Assembly (NCBI GenBank): GCA_023442525.1
Contig: JAEZZA010000023.1
Span: 1 to 26,667 of the forward strand
Origin: Bacteroidota bacterium
Lineage (GTDB): Bacteria > Bacteroidota > Bacteroidia > Bacteroidales > UBA10428
Direction of reading: 5' to 3'
DNA length: 26,667 bases
Part shown: positions 1 through 8,070 of the stretch, one piece after another
Numbering within the stretch: position 1 is the first letter of the stretch
Layout of the letters: each line of letters opens with the position of its first letter
The notes under the pieces: generated by a model
The model's input: the letters and a program-made list of their open reading frames with translations, nothing else
The model's database searches: none
What the model was told of the DNA's origin: nothing
Translations under genes and position numbers: made by a program

Positions 1-60
1 GGAACCCCTGGAACCCCTGGAACCCTGGAACCCTGGAACCCTTGGAACCCCTGGAACCCT
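1..60. repeat. 9-bp tandem repeat, GGAACCCCT family
   Basis: About seven head-to-tail copies of GGAACCCCT, some shortened to 8 bp (GGAACCCT). The array runs off the left edge of the window and ends just before the stop codon of the receiver gene at 67. The same family recurs at 22710-22745, 26201-26218 and 26558-26644, always outside genes. Confidence 0.9.
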
Positions 61-66
61 GAAGCT

Positions 67-459
67 TCAATCAAGTTTCTCCATAAAATACGTCTCAACC
101 GTTTCAATGAGGGTGTTGATGAAGAAATCGTCTTTGATCACATACTGCATAGCGCCGTATTTCATAAACTGGCTGATGAGCTCCTGATCTTTTTCGCGGC
201 TGAGAATTACAACGGGGATTTTATTGTTGATTTCGCTTATCTTTTTTAAAGTATCCAGACCCGACATAGCTGTAGATTCTCCTTCACCCAGATAATAATC
301 GAGAATGATGAGATTCGGATTCAAAGAAATATTTTCAAGGCATTCCTCGCCTGAGAAAAATGAACGCACATCAAATCCTTCCCTGCATTTGAAGGTGTAC
401 TCCATCAGGTTAAGCATCATTTTGTCGTCATCAACAAAGAAAATCAGTTTATTATCCAT
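67..459 (-). CDS. Stand-alone response regulator receiver (CheY-like) protein
   Basis: A 130-residue protein that is one receiver domain with no output domain. The acidic pocket is D10-D12, the predicted phospho-acceptor is D54 in LIILDYYL, the switch Ser is S87 in VVILSRE and the conserved Lys is K109 in VIKDD, so it should be able to accept phosphate. The loop after D54 (GEGESTAMSG) is longer than the usual DxxMPxMDG, which may set partner choice. Such single-domain regulators act by protein-protein contact or as phosphate shuttles; the partner cannot be read here. Two sensor kinases lie far away at 21268-25116 and are candidates only. The ATG start at 459 has no clear Shine-Dalgarno, which is usual for Bacteroidota. 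Confidence 0.9.
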   Translation of the reverse strand: MDNKLIFFVDDDKMMLNLMEYTFKCREGFDVRSFFSGEECLENISLNPNLIILDYYLGEGESTAMSGLDTLKKISEINNKIPVVILSREKDQELISQFMKYGAMQYVIKDDFFINTLIETVETYFMEKLD

Positions 460-565
460 GCCGGAAAACTGGTTAAATTTTGTTCCATGGTTTATTATAC
501 GAACTACCTGAAAATGGTTTGGAATTTTTTGAACATTTTTATGAACTCACGATTTAAGATAACAA

Positions 566-605
566 AAGGGTTATTACGGGAACATGGAATCCCGTCATAA
601 CCCTT
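566..605 (-). terminator. Rho-independent terminator of the outer-membrane protein gene
   Basis: Arms AAGGGTTAT-T-ACGGG and CCCGT-C-ATAACCCTT form a 14-pair stem with one internal mismatch and a 10-nt loop. On the minus strand the stem is followed by TTTTGTTATC. It lies 20 bp beyond the stop codon of the minus-strand gene at 625-1179. Confidence 0.75.
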
Positions 606-624
606 CCGCTCCTATTGACCCGGG

Positions 625-1179
625 TTAAAACTTAAAGGAAATTCCAATTTTTAACGCGGCAATACCATAGCCCAATTCAGCCATGGCAGCAATATCATCA
701 GTGAAGAAATATCTTGCTCCTGCGAAAACTTCCGACAGAAGTCCACTGCCTAATCCGTCATATAAAACATCGTTGCCCTTATAATTGTCAGATGAAATTT
801 TACCGCCGAGAGTTATACCTCCGTAAAGATCAAGCTTATCAACAAGGTCGGTAAAATGATAGGTACCCCTGGCTCCGAAGAAAAAAGTAGATGTCCTGTA
901 AACATCGGTAACCCAGTCATATTTATATTGTGTATAGCCCAATACTGCTCCAACTCCCAGGTTTCCCGGGCCCAAATCTTCTCTCAGGCAATAATCACCG
1001 GCTGCCCAGATAATAGGAACTGAAGTGCTGTACAAAGAACCCAACGCATAAACAGTGTTACCAAATCCCAATCCCGCGCTGATAACCATATTTCCCTCAT
1101 CAAATAGTTGAGCCTTAACGGAAGGAACTGTTAAAACCAAAGCTAGACTTAGTGCACAAATCTTAAATACTTTTTTCAT
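625..1179 (-). CDS. Small outer-membrane beta-barrel protein
   Basis: A 184-residue protein with a clear signal peptide (MKKVFKICALSLALVLTVPSVKA, cleavage near residue 23). The rest is rich in Gly, aromatic residues and alternating hydrophobics and ends in ISFKF, the aromatic terminal strand expected for an outer-membrane barrel. Its size suits an eight-stranded barrel of the OmpW/OmpX or porin-like general class. No enzyme motif or specific ligand can be named. It is monocistronic: a -7 box lies at 1215-1222 and a terminator at 566-605. It could be a structural barrel or a small transporter. Confidence 0.75.
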   Translation of the reverse strand: MKKVFKICALSLALVLTVPSVKAQLFDEGNMVISAGLGFGNTVYALGSLYSTSVPIIWAAGDYCLREDLGPGNLGVGAVLGYTQYKYDWVTDVYRTSTFFFGARGTYHFTDLVDKLDLYGGITLGGKISSDNYKGNDVLYDGLGSGLLSEVFAGARYFFTDDIAAMAELGYGIAALKIGISFKF

Positions 1180-1214
1180 AAGTGGATTATTTTAGGTTAG
1201 TATATTCGGCGGAA

Positions 1215-1222
1215 CAAAATTA
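1215..1222 (-). promoter_or_regulatory. -7 promoter box (TAATTTTG) for the outer-membrane protein gene
   Basis: On the minus strand TAATTTTG fits the Bacteroidota TAnnTTTG box and would give a leader of about 30 nt before the ATG at 1179. No good -33 TTTG is seen at the usual distance. Confidence 0.5.
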
Positions 1223-1367
1223 ACAAAACATATATAGTGCGGAATTTTTGTCTTACTTTTTTTTTGACGATCGAAACTAATCCTGTGACGAACCAACAAA
1301 GCGAATATCCCCGAGCTTTGTAATTCTAAAAATCGAATGCGTTTTATCAAAGTTATCATTTTAGTAA

Positions 1368-1375
1368 TATATTTG
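1368..1375 (+). promoter_or_regulatory. -7 promoter box (TATATTTG) for atpDC
   Basis: TATATTTG matches TAnnTTTG and lies 27 nt before the ATG of atpD. The implied leader is about 20-23 nt and A/T-rich. The -33 element is weak. Confidence 0.6.
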
Positions 1376-1402
1376 TGACATTAAAAATTAAAGTATATCG
1401 TA

Positions 1403-2917
1403 ATGGCACAGTTGGTTGGTGAAGTAATTCAAATTATTGGACCCGTAATTGACATTAGTTTTGAACGCGAAGGCAATGAATTGCCAAATATTCACGACGC
1501 TCTTGAGGTGAAAAAGGACGACGGACAGGTAATTGTGGTTGAGTGTCAGCAGCATATCGGTGAAAATTCCATTCGTGCAATTGCAATGGATTCAACCGAC
1601 GGATTACGCAGGGGCATGAAAGCCACAACACTGGGAGGTGCCATCCGGATGCCGGTAGGTGATCAGATCAGGGGCAGGCTTCTGAATGTAATCGGCGATG
1701 CCATTGACGGTCTTCCCAAAGTTGATAAGAAGGGTGGTTATGAAATTCATGCAGATCCCCCCTCTTTCGAAGAACTTTCAACTGAAACCGAAGTTCTTTT
1801 TACAGGTATTAAGGTTATCGATCTTCTTGAACCATATCCCAAGGGAGGTAAAATCGGGCTGTTTGGTGGTGCCGGTGTTGGAAAAACGGTTATCATCATG
1901 GAGCTTATCAATAATATTGCCAACAAGTATGCAGGTATTTCAGTATTTGCTGGTGTCGGAGAACGTACAAGGGAAGGAAACGACCTTCTTCGCGAAATGA
2001 TCGAATCGGGCGTTATCAAATACGGCGAGAAGTTCAAGAAAAGTATGGAAGAAGGCAGTTGGGATCTTTCGCTTGTCGACCCCGAAGAACTTAAGAAATC
2101 ACAGGCTACACTTGTGTTCGGTCAGATGAATGAACCTCCCGGAGCACGTGCAACGGTTGCATTATCGGGACTGACAGTTGCCGAATCGTTCCGTGACGGC
2201 GATGAACAATCGGGCGGCCGCGATATCCTCTTCTTCGTTGATAATATATTCCGTTTCACCCAGGCAGGTTCCGAAGTATCTGCACTTCTGGGCCGTATGC
2301 CTTCGGCCGTAGGTTATCAGCCTACACTGGCTACCGAAATGGGTATCATGCAGGAAAGGATCACATCTACCAAGCGTGGTTCAATTACCTCGGTTCAGGC
2401 TATCTATGTACCGGCCGACGACCTTACCGACCCGGCTCCGGCTACTACATTCTCACACCTGGATGCTACCACGGTATTAAGCCGTAAAATATCAGAGCTT
2501 GGAATATACCCTGCCGTTGACCCCCTCGATTCTACATCACGAATCCTTGCACCGGAAGTCATAGGGAAACAACATTACGATACCGCCAAGAGAGTAAAAG
2601 AACTTCTGCAGCGCTATAAAGAGCTTCAGGATATTATAGCTATCCTGGGTATGGATGAACTTTCCGAAAAAGATAAACTGGTTGTACACCGTGCACGCCG
2701 TGTACAAAGGTTCCTGTCGCAACCGTTCCATGTTGCCGAAGCATTCACCGGAACCCCCGGCGTTTGGGTATCAATCGAAGACACCATCAAGGGCTTTAAC
2801 ATGATTATGGACGGTGAAGTTGACCAGTATCCCGAGGCAGCGTTCCACATGGTAGGTACCATCGAGGAAGCTATTGCAAAAGGTGAAAAATTAATTCAAC
2901 AGGCCAGCAAAAGCTGA
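1403..2917 (+). CDS. atpD: F-type ATP synthase catalytic subunit beta
   Basis: A 504-residue protein. This is the catalytic subunit of F1, which makes ATP at the alpha/beta interface using rotation driven by ion flow through Fo. The Walker A motif GGAGVGKT is at residues 155-162, followed by GERTREGNDL at about 186-195, the FVDNIFRFTQAGSEVSALLGRMPSAVGYQ region and the DELSEKDK region near the C terminus. A short insert around MEEGSWDLSLVDPEEL, just after the P-loop domain start, is in my recollection common in Bacteroidota. It is followed after 5 nt by atpC. The other ATP synthase genes are not in the window, so the operon is split here; that atpDC is often separate in this phylum is from memory. 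Confidence 0.98.
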   Translation: MAQLVGEVIQIIGPVIDISFEREGNELPNIHDALEVKKDDGQVIVVECQQHIGENSIRAIAMDSTDGLRRGMKATTLGGAIRMPVGDQIRGRLLNVIGDAIDGLPKVDKKGGYEIHADPPSFEELSTETEVLFTGIKVIDLLEPYPKGGKIGLFGGAGVGKTVIIMELINNIANKYAGISVFAGVGERTREGNDLLREMIESGVIKYGEKFKKSMEEGSWDLSLVDPEELKKSQATLVFGQMNEPPGARATVALSGLTVAESFRDGDEQSGGRDILFFVDNIFRFTQAGSEVSALLGRMPSAVGYQPTLATEMGIMQERITSTKRGSITSVQAIYVPADDLTDPAPATTFSHLDATTVLSRKISELGIYPAVDPLDSTSRILAPEVIGKQHYDTAKRVKELLQRYKELQDIIAILGMDELSEKDKLVVHRARRVQRFLSQPFHVAEAFTGTPGVWVSIEDTIKGFNMIMDGEVDQYPEAAFHMVGTIEEAIAKGEKLIQQASKS

Positions 2918-2922
2918 GAAAA

Positions 2923-3162
2923 GTGAAACTAGAAATTGTAACTCCTGAAAAGAAGCTTTTCGATGGAACCGTGAAACTGGTTCAGGTACCCGGCGCCAAG
3001 GGTTCATTCGAGATACTGAATAACCATGCCCCGGTTATATCCACTTTAAACCAGGGAAAAATCAAAGTAATCGGCGAAAACGACAAAACCGATTACTTTG
3101 ATATTGTTTCCGGTATCGTTGAGGTAAAAGCCAATATTATTACTATCCTGGCAGTACTCTAA
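2923..3162 (+). CDS. atpC: F-type ATP synthase subunit epsilon, short form
   Basis: A 79-residue protein that matches the N-terminal beta-sandwich of epsilon (EIVTPEKKLFDG..., then the conserved NNHAPVISTL). The subunit sits on the central stalk of F1. The C-terminal two-helix domain, which in E. coli and Bacillus can extend and inhibit the enzyme, is absent; short forms are usual in Bacteroidota. The start is a GTG at 2923, 5 nt after the atpD stop, with no clear ribosome site, so translation is probably coupled to atpD. Confidence 0.93.
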   Translation: MKLEIVTPEKKLFDGTVKLVQVPGAKGSFEILNNHAPVISTLNQGKIKVIGENDKTDYFDIVSGIVEVKANIITILAVL

Positions 3163-3170
3163 GAAAAGTC

Positions 3171-3329
3171 GTGCAGTCATGCAGTCCTGCAGTGGCCGTG
3201 AGGTCGTTGCGAGGCGACAAGGCAGTGCCTTGTCCCAATTATTCAGAGTTCTGCCTGTTCGGCAGATTCCTGCCTGCCGTTCAGACCGGCAACCAAATCC
3301 TAAATCTAAAATCTAAAATCGTAAATTCT
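3171..3329. repeat. Spacer built of short repeats after atpC
   Basis: This stretch holds no convincing gene. It contains three copies of an octamer TGCAGTCN (3172-3195); a perfect 19-bp palindrome with arms GACAAGGCA and TGCCTTGTC around one G (3216-3234); a small hairpin CTGCC-TGTTC-GGCAG (3251-3265); and five in-phase heptamers of the AAATCTA type (3295-3329). The open frame across it (80 codons) has repeat-like composition and is not called. Confidence 0.75.
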
Positions 3330-3370
3330 TCTTACAACTTCTCCCACCCAATTCCGTATACTTTATCCGG

Positions 3371-3393
3371 AATAAAACATACTATGTTTTATT
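3371..3393. repeat. Perfect inverted repeat upstream of the GH16-fold gene
   Basis: Arms AATAAAACATA and TATGTTTTATT are exact complements separated by one C. It lies 93 nt before the ATG at 3486 and 210 nt after atpC. Either a dimeric regulator site or an A/T-rich 3' hairpin of atpDC would fit. A near -7 box (TTTATTTG, 3401-3408) lies just after it. Confidence 0.5.
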
Positions 3394-3485
3394 TCGTATA
3401 TTTATTTGTGTAAAATATTGGCCATAATACACAATCTTAAGCAGTTATTTTAGTTTGATTTCAGTACAGCATTCACATTAAACAA

Positions 3486-4946
3486 ATGATCAACTTACGA
3501 ATCCTCCTTGGTTGGGTACCGAAAACAGCCGACTATGAAGCGAAACAGGAATCGCTCAGGAAAGAATATTCCCGGTTGAAGGAATTCTCACAGTCGCAAC
3601 TACTTGCCGAATATCTTGATCTTGAGAAAAACGTGAAATCGTCTGATTTCGCGCTCAGAAAAAAGAATATTATCAGGCAGAAATATTCAGATACCCCCGA
3701 ATACCGCAATGAAAAACAATACCTTAAGTTGAAGAAACAAAAAGATATTGTTAATTATTACAGAATTAAGGATTCTGTTGAACTGAAAGACTTCCTCGAA
3801 TTTGAGAAATCGCAGGATCTTAAGCATTTTCATACGCTGGAGAAATTTGTCGCGTCAGATGAATTTCTCAGTGCGAAAAAGCAATTGGGGAAAAAGTTCC
3901 GTTCATCGCCTGAATTCGAGAAATTTCAGGAATTCCAGAGCCTGAAATCTTCGAGCCGGATAAAGAGCTTCTTTGCATTCAAAAAGTCGAAAAACTACCA
4001 GAATTTCAACATGCTCATTGGCTCGGAAAAGATTGCAGAGTTTGAAAAACTCGCAGCCTTTGTAAAATCCGAAGAGTTTCTGAAGGTGAAGGAATACATG
4101 CTGCTTCCTGGGTCCAAAAAGTACGAAATGTCGGAAGAGTACCGTATGGAGCAGAGACATAAAGAACTTAAGAATTCGGAAGAGTTCAAATGGTATTTTG
4201 CTACCCGCAATTCAAAGAAATTCGACGAAATAAAACGATGGAATCAAACGTTTGAAGAGGATTTCGAACAGCAGAAACTCGATTCGAAAAAATGGCTCAC
4301 CCGTTATTTCTGGGGCGACAAGATACTGAACGACAGTTATGTCAACACGGGTGAGAAGCAATTTTACCCGGGAGAACAAAATATCGCGCTCGCGGGAAGT
4401 GTATTGAAAGTGCAGACCCGGCGCGAGAAAGCAGCGGGAAAAGTATGGAATCCGGCCATCGGATTCTTTCCAAAGGATTTCGACTATACATCCGCAATTA
4501 TTAATACCGGAGCCAGCTTCCGTCAGAAGTTCGGTTTATTCGAAGCTAAGATCCGTTTCAACAGAAATTACCCCGTTAATCATGCATTCTGGCTTGTATC
4601 TGACCTTATGCTTCCGCATATCGACGTGGCCAGGGCATCAAAGAAAATTTCGGTGGGCACTTACTGGGGTAATCCCAATGCAAAAAAAGGCATCGATAAA
4701 AGAGCTGCATCCATGAGCCGTGACAAATACGGTTTCGATTATTATATCTTCAGCCTGGAATGGTCGAAGAATAAAATGACCTGGAAAGTGAACGGAGTTC
4801 CGGCATATTCCACAACCACCGGTATACCCCAGGTACCCATGTATATCAATATCAATTCAGCGGTTTACCAGGATGTCAATGGATCAGTCCTTCCGGCCGA
4901 ACTGGAAGTCGACTGGGTACGGTGCTACAGCGAGACAGATCAGTAG
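3486..4946 (+). CDS. Catalytically degenerate GH16-like (concanavalin-fold) protein with N-terminal charged repeat region
   Basis: A 486-residue protein without signal peptide or membrane segment, so probably cytoplasmic. Residues 20-250 are Lys/Glu/Phe-rich and helical, with degenerate repeats of the S-x-EF-xx-F-xx-L type (for example around 96-125, 138-165 and 183-205). Residues 252-482 fit the laminarinase-type GH16 fold: GLFEAKIRF at 350-358, HAFWLV at 366-371, FSLEWSKNKMTWKVNGVP at 422-439 and LEVDWVRCY at 473-481. The catalytic signature ExDxxE is here H378-I-D380-V-A-R383, so nucleophile and acid/base Glu are both replaced. It may bind glycans or act as a scaffold rather than cleave. 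The neighbours give no functional clue. Confidence 0.75.
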   Translation: MINLRILLGWVPKTADYEAKQESLRKEYSRLKEFSQSQLLAEYLDLEKNVKSSDFALRKKNIIRQKYSDTPEYRNEKQYLKLKKQKDIVNYYRIKDSVELKDFLEFEKSQDLKHFHTLEKFVASDEFLSAKKQLGKKFRSSPEFEKFQEFQSLKSSSRIKSFFAFKKSKNYQNFNMLIGSEKIAEFEKLAAFVKSEEFLKVKEYMLLPGSKKYEMSEEYRMEQRHKELKNSEEFKWYFATRNSKKFDEIKRWNQTFEEDFEQQKLDSKKWLTRYFWGDKILNDSYVNTGEKQFYPGEQNIALAGSVLKVQTRREKAAGKVWNPAIGFFPKDFDYTSAIINTGASFRQKFGLFEAKIRFNRNYPVNHAFWLVSDLMLPHIDVARASKKISVGTYWGNPNAKKGIDKRAASMSRDKYGFDYYIFSLEWSKNKMTWKVNGVPAYSTTTGIPQVPMYININSAVYQDVNGSVLPAELEVDWVRCYSETDQ

Positions 4947-4983
4947 AATTTTTAAACGGTTTTCAATTTCCCGATTTTGTAGA

Positions 4984-5001
4984 GACAGGTCGCGTCCTGT
5001 C
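4984..5001. terminator. Hairpin between convergent genes
   Basis: Arms GACAGG and CCTGTC flank a 6-nt loop in the 64-bp gap between the plus-strand gene ending at 4946 and the minus-strand gene ending at 5011. There is no strong T-tract on either side. The flanking text (GTAGAGACAGGTCGCG) resembles a widely dispersed intergenic palindrome, so it may be a repeat element rather than a dedicated terminator. Confidence 0.4.
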
Positions 5002-5010
5002 CATCCTCCG

Positions 5011-7044
5011 TTATTTAACCTTTATCATCTTTCTGCTGACGGAGCGCTTGTCAACCGTGATATTAAATATGTAAACGCCGGGTTTCAGATGTGCGACAGA
5101 AATCTGATTTCCTGAAAATCCGGGTTGCCCAAATACAATCCGGCCGCTGATATCGCTGATCTCAATACTGCCTGCCGACACACCGGAGCTTAAATAAACC
5201 ACATCTGTAAAAGGATTGGGGTATATCCGTACCCAATCGTCATAACCATTCTTCTCCGCAGATACAGCTACTTCAACTGCAGTCCAGTTTTCAGCCAGGG
5301 AATTATCCATACTGATGTCCTTAAGAGCCAGGCAGCTCCCGTTTGCATTTGCCGATGGCCATGGTGAAAGATTACTGTAATGAACACTGTCGATTGTATT
5401 CCCGAATGCATCGGCAAGTAGAAGGCATTGCCCGTCGTTGGCCAGATGGCGGTTATACTCATCAAAAGCCTTATAGCCGTATCTCCATTCAAAGATAGCG
5501 GTATCGGCAGCAATGGTAACCGATTCGCCCGGCGGTATGACTGTCCCTGCCGGAAACTGGTAAACAAAACCGGTCCCCCGGAAATATACGCCCGTTACAT
5601 CGGCAGTATCTTCACCGGCATTCGTGATTTCAACGAATTCCTGTTCATCTGTATTGTCGGTGCCCAAAGGCTGATACATTATTTTGGAAATCACCAGCTG
5701 GGGTACATCTACAACAGCACAGTTATCGTAAGGACCGATATTCTCGTTGATCCAGGCAATACGCGCATAAATGAAAGATTTTATTGGTGACACGGCCAGA
5801 TCTATTGAGGTGCCGGTATTCCATTTAACGCGGTTCCTGTCATGTGCTTCCCTTATATAGGCCATAGTCTTGTCGATAAACGAAATCAGAACCTGCTGAT
5901 TCAGCGGTTGCCCCGGAGCTGTGAGACTGTGCCATCTGCGCGACACATAGCAGCGGAAATCAGGTTGCAGGAACAGATCTCTCCAGAAAGCCGAACCGTC
6001 ATTTTCATAGGCCGACAGCTGCCATACATTGTGTTTACTGCGATCCAAACCCCAAAAAGTAAGGTCGTATCCGAAGGTGAGGTCGTTGTCCCATATTGGA
6101 CCTGCCCGCAGCTTCCCGTTCCTGTCCTTATGAAAAAAGGTGCTCAGATGATATCCGTCGGCATTGGACGACAGTTCCTGGATCATCATGAAATTGATAA
6201 ACGAGGGGATATCGATAATAGAAGGATATCCCTCTGTTATGGAAGGGTCCTTGCTTTTTGCAGCAAGGTCCATAAATACCTGTTTGATATATTCCTGCTG
6301 ATCGCGGGTAACAACGTCGGGTTTTGGGAAATGAAGGATGTAGTTCACGGGATTCGACTGCCATGTGTACATTGTCCATGCCACAGGGTCGCCCCCGGTT
6401 GTTTTATCGGCCTTCACAATATATCCGCCGGTGATTTTTGGATGCTGATTATCCTCGGGCTGAATCTTGTTAATATCAACGCGGTTATCATCGGCTTTTA
6501 TTTTTTCCTGCAACAGGTATAATCCCTTGTATTCACCGTTGATGACCACTTCACAGTATTCGGTTCTCGAAGCGTATTCTCCGAGTTTTCTCGAGAGATT
6601 GTAGCAAATGTAATCCCTCATACATGCCGCGTCAAACACCATTCCGTTAAGTACCCAATCGTGTTCGGGAGGCATTCCCAGAAGCGATACATTGTTCCCG
6701 GTAACTTTGTCGGATTGTAGTGTTGAAAATCCGTAGCTTTTCTTGGGGGTAGACTGGCTTGATGAGCCTCTGAATTCAATATCGATATTTCCGTCATATA
6801 CCAGAGCTTCGGGATCGGCTTGATCGGTAAGGGCATTTCTTTTGCCGGGGCCCTTGTATATAACCTTCATGGTGCCGGATACCCGGAAATCGTCCTTAAT
6901 GTTGCTGCTGGTTTTGATAACAATAACAGGAAGATTACTGTCGGTAAAAACCTGAGAATAAATATGTCCCTGGAGAAGGAACGCCGGAAAAAAGCAGATC
7001 ATAAGAATTCGGGCTTGCAACCAACGGAGGAGAGTAAAATTCAC
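5011..7044 (-). CDS. Secreted CotH-kinase-like protein with lamin-tail domain and T9SS sorting tail
   Basis: A 677-residue protein. The N-terminal signal peptide ends near HIYSQ (about residue 31). The CotH-type domain spans about 37-435, with EFRGSSSQSTPKKSYGF at 90-106, LLQEKIKADDNRVD at 177-190 and the metal-site-like WDNDLTFG at 318-325. CotH proteins are atypical protein kinases, best known from Bacillus spore coats. A lamin-tail (LTD) domain follows at about 447-595, with QEFVEITNAG. The last 70-80 residues (VRIYPNPFTDVVYLSS ... VSRKMIKVK) are a type A T9SS sorting tail, so it should be exported to the surface or medium. The start is GTG at 7044; the internal ATG at 7002 would give a poorer n-region. 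It lies 25 nt after tRNA-Arg on the same strand. Confidence 0.88.
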   Translation of the reverse strand: MNFTLLRWLQARILMICFFPAFLLQGHIYSQVFTDSNLPVIVIKTSSNIKDDFRVSGTMKVIYKGPGKRNALTDQADPEALVYDGNIDIEFRGSSSQSTPKKSYGFSTLQSDKVTGNNVSLLGMPPEHDWVLNGMVFDAACMRDYICYNLSRKLGEYASRTEYCEVVINGEYKGLYLLQEKIKADDNRVDINKIQPEDNQHPKITGGYIVKADKTTGGDPVAWTMYTWQSNPVNYILHFPKPDVVTRDQQEYIKQVFMDLAAKSKDPSITEGYPSIIDIPSFINFMMIQELSSNADGYHLSTFFHKDRNGKLRAGPIWDNDLTFGYDLTFWGLDRSKHNVWQLSAYENDGSAFWRDLFLQPDFRCYVSRRWHSLTAPGQPLNQQVLISFIDKTMAYIREAHDRNRVKWNTGTSIDLAVSPIKSFIYARIAWINENIGPYDNCAVVDVPQLVISKIMYQPLGTDNTDEQEFVEITNAGEDTADVTGVYFRGTGFVYQFPAGTVIPPGESVTIAADTAIFEWRYGYKAFDEYNRHLANDGQCLLLADAFGNTIDSVHYSNLSPWPSANANGSCLALKDISMDNSLAENWTAVEVAVSAEKNGYDDWVRIYPNPFTDVVYLSSGVSAGSIEISDISGRIVFGQPGFSGNQISVAHLKPGVYIFNITVDKRSVSRKMIKVK

Positions 7045-7069
7045 GTTTGAAATCTTTAATCTGACAAAG

Positions 7070-7141
7070 TAGCCCCACCAGGAATCGAACCTGGATTTAA
7101 GGTTTAGGAAACCTCCGTTCTATCCATTGAACTATAGGGCC
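7070..7141 (-). tRNA. tRNA-Arg (anticodon CCU)
   Basis: A full cloverleaf folds on the minus strand. The acceptor GGCCCTA pairs with TGGGGCT with two wobbles; the D arm is GTTC/GAAC; the anticodon stem GAGGT/ACCTT holds loop TTCCTAA with anticodon CCT; the T arm is CCAGG-TTCGATT-CCTGG; the discriminator is A. CCA is not encoded. It decodes AGG. A strong promoter lies 50 nt upstream. Confidence 0.96.
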
Positions 7142-7190
7142 GTAGAGAATTTGTAAAGAACTTTTTAGTAGCAGCCGTTACAACGGGCAG

Positions 7191-7221
7191 CAAAAATACT
7201 CAAATTCATTGGAATGACAAA
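7191..7221 (-). promoter_or_regulatory. Full -33/-7 promoter for tRNA-Arg
   Basis: On the minus strand TTTG (7221-7218) and TATTTTTG (7198-7191) are 19 nt apart, which matches the Bacteroidota consensus TTTG-N19-21-TAnnTTTG. It is the best promoter in the window. It would drive the tRNA and, unless a terminator intervenes, the CotH gene behind it. Confidence 0.75.
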
Positions 7222-7250
7222 AAAAAGTCAATCACTGGTTCATTCTCCAA

Positions 7251-7298
7251 ACCGTCGTACACCTCTCCAATCACTTGCCTTACAAGGCGTCCGACAGT
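7251..7298 (-). repeat. 48-bp palindromic element, copy 1
   Basis: In the minus-strand sense it reads ACTGTCGGACGCCT ... AGGTGTACGACGGT, with an imperfect 11-bp stem. The right arm carries one change (GTACGAC for GTCCGAC) that breaks a pair. It starts 4 nt past the stop codon of the DUF4296 gene. Confidence 0.85.
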
Positions 7299-7302
7299 AT
7301 TA

Positions 7303-8070
7303 CTACTCCTGCTTGGTTACCACAATATCCTTAATCACCATATTCCGCCTGAATACGGAATCGAAATTGGAAAAGTTGATAACGTATCCTTTCAGGTATG
7401 TGTAATTTGTGCTGTCGAGCCTGCGTGTGGTATTGTATGTTCTTTCATTCCCGTTTCGCAAGGTGTACCGGGTTTCGGGAAAACGGATCTGCTTTCCTTC
7501 AGCAGTGCTGTCTTCACGCCAGAAATACAAACTCATTCGGGGATCGAGCGTGGCATCATCGGGCAGTATTTTCGCGGTAACCGAAACCGTGTACTTACCG
7601 GGCCCCTGTAAAGGAACCGAAATTTCAACCTTATCCACTCCTGAGGTAAACACATACGTGCTTTCGCTTTTCCAGACCTCTGTTGTTTTCGCTTGCTCCA
7701 GGGCAGTCTGCTCATCTGTAATTGCTTGCTCCATCGATTGCAACCTTCGGTTAACTGTTGAATATATCTTTTCAAACTTGTCGGGTTTGTGACTGTAAAA
7801 CAACAAGGTAGAATCGAACATCGCCTGAGTAACATTATGCTTACGAAATACCGAGCCGTAAAGCGATGCCGAATCAATTTCGTATTCCCCGATAATCATC
7901 CTGCCGGACTGAATTGCGATGGCTTCAGCAATATGAAGATCCACCAGGAAGTTGGTGAACCGTTTTTCGGGAATCACGTACTTTCTTTTTCCCGAATGGC
8001 ATGAAGCAAAAAGCAGCAGGATGCACAACCCTGCTGCTTTTACTATAGTTGGTATGTTTAATCTTTTCAT
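7303..8070 (-). CDS. DUF4296-domain lipoprotein
   Basis: A 255-residue protein. The signal peptide ends in the lipobox LFASC, with the lipidated Cys at residue 24. Residues 32-110 match DUF4296 (VIPEKRFTNFLVDLHIAEAIA is the recognisable start), followed by a short helical linker and a C-terminal beta-rich part of about 110 residues. The function of DUF4296 is not known to me. The ATG overlaps the stop codon of the PorP/SprF gene (ATGA), so the two are translationally coupled. That places it in the surface-adhesin operon, perhaps as an outer-membrane accessory (inference). Confidence 0.85.
   Translation of the reverse strand: MKRLNIPTIVKAAGLCILLLFASCHSGKRKYVIPEKRFTNFLVDLHIAEAIAIQSGRMIIGEYEIDSASLYGSVFRKHNVTQAMFDSTLLFYSHKPDKFEKIYSTVNRRLQSMEQAITDEQTALEQAKTTEVWKSESTYVFTSGVDKVEISVPLQGPGKYTVSVTAKILPDDATLDPRMSLYFWREDSTAEGKQIRFPETRYTLRNGNERTYNTTRRLDSTNYTYLKGYVINFSNFDSVFRRNMVIKDIVVTKQE

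Noticed and set aside
3171..3413. 80-codon plus-strand open frame after atpC
   Set aside because: It translates repeat units and palindromes, has no recognisable domain or start signal, and ends in A/T-rich promoter-like DNA.
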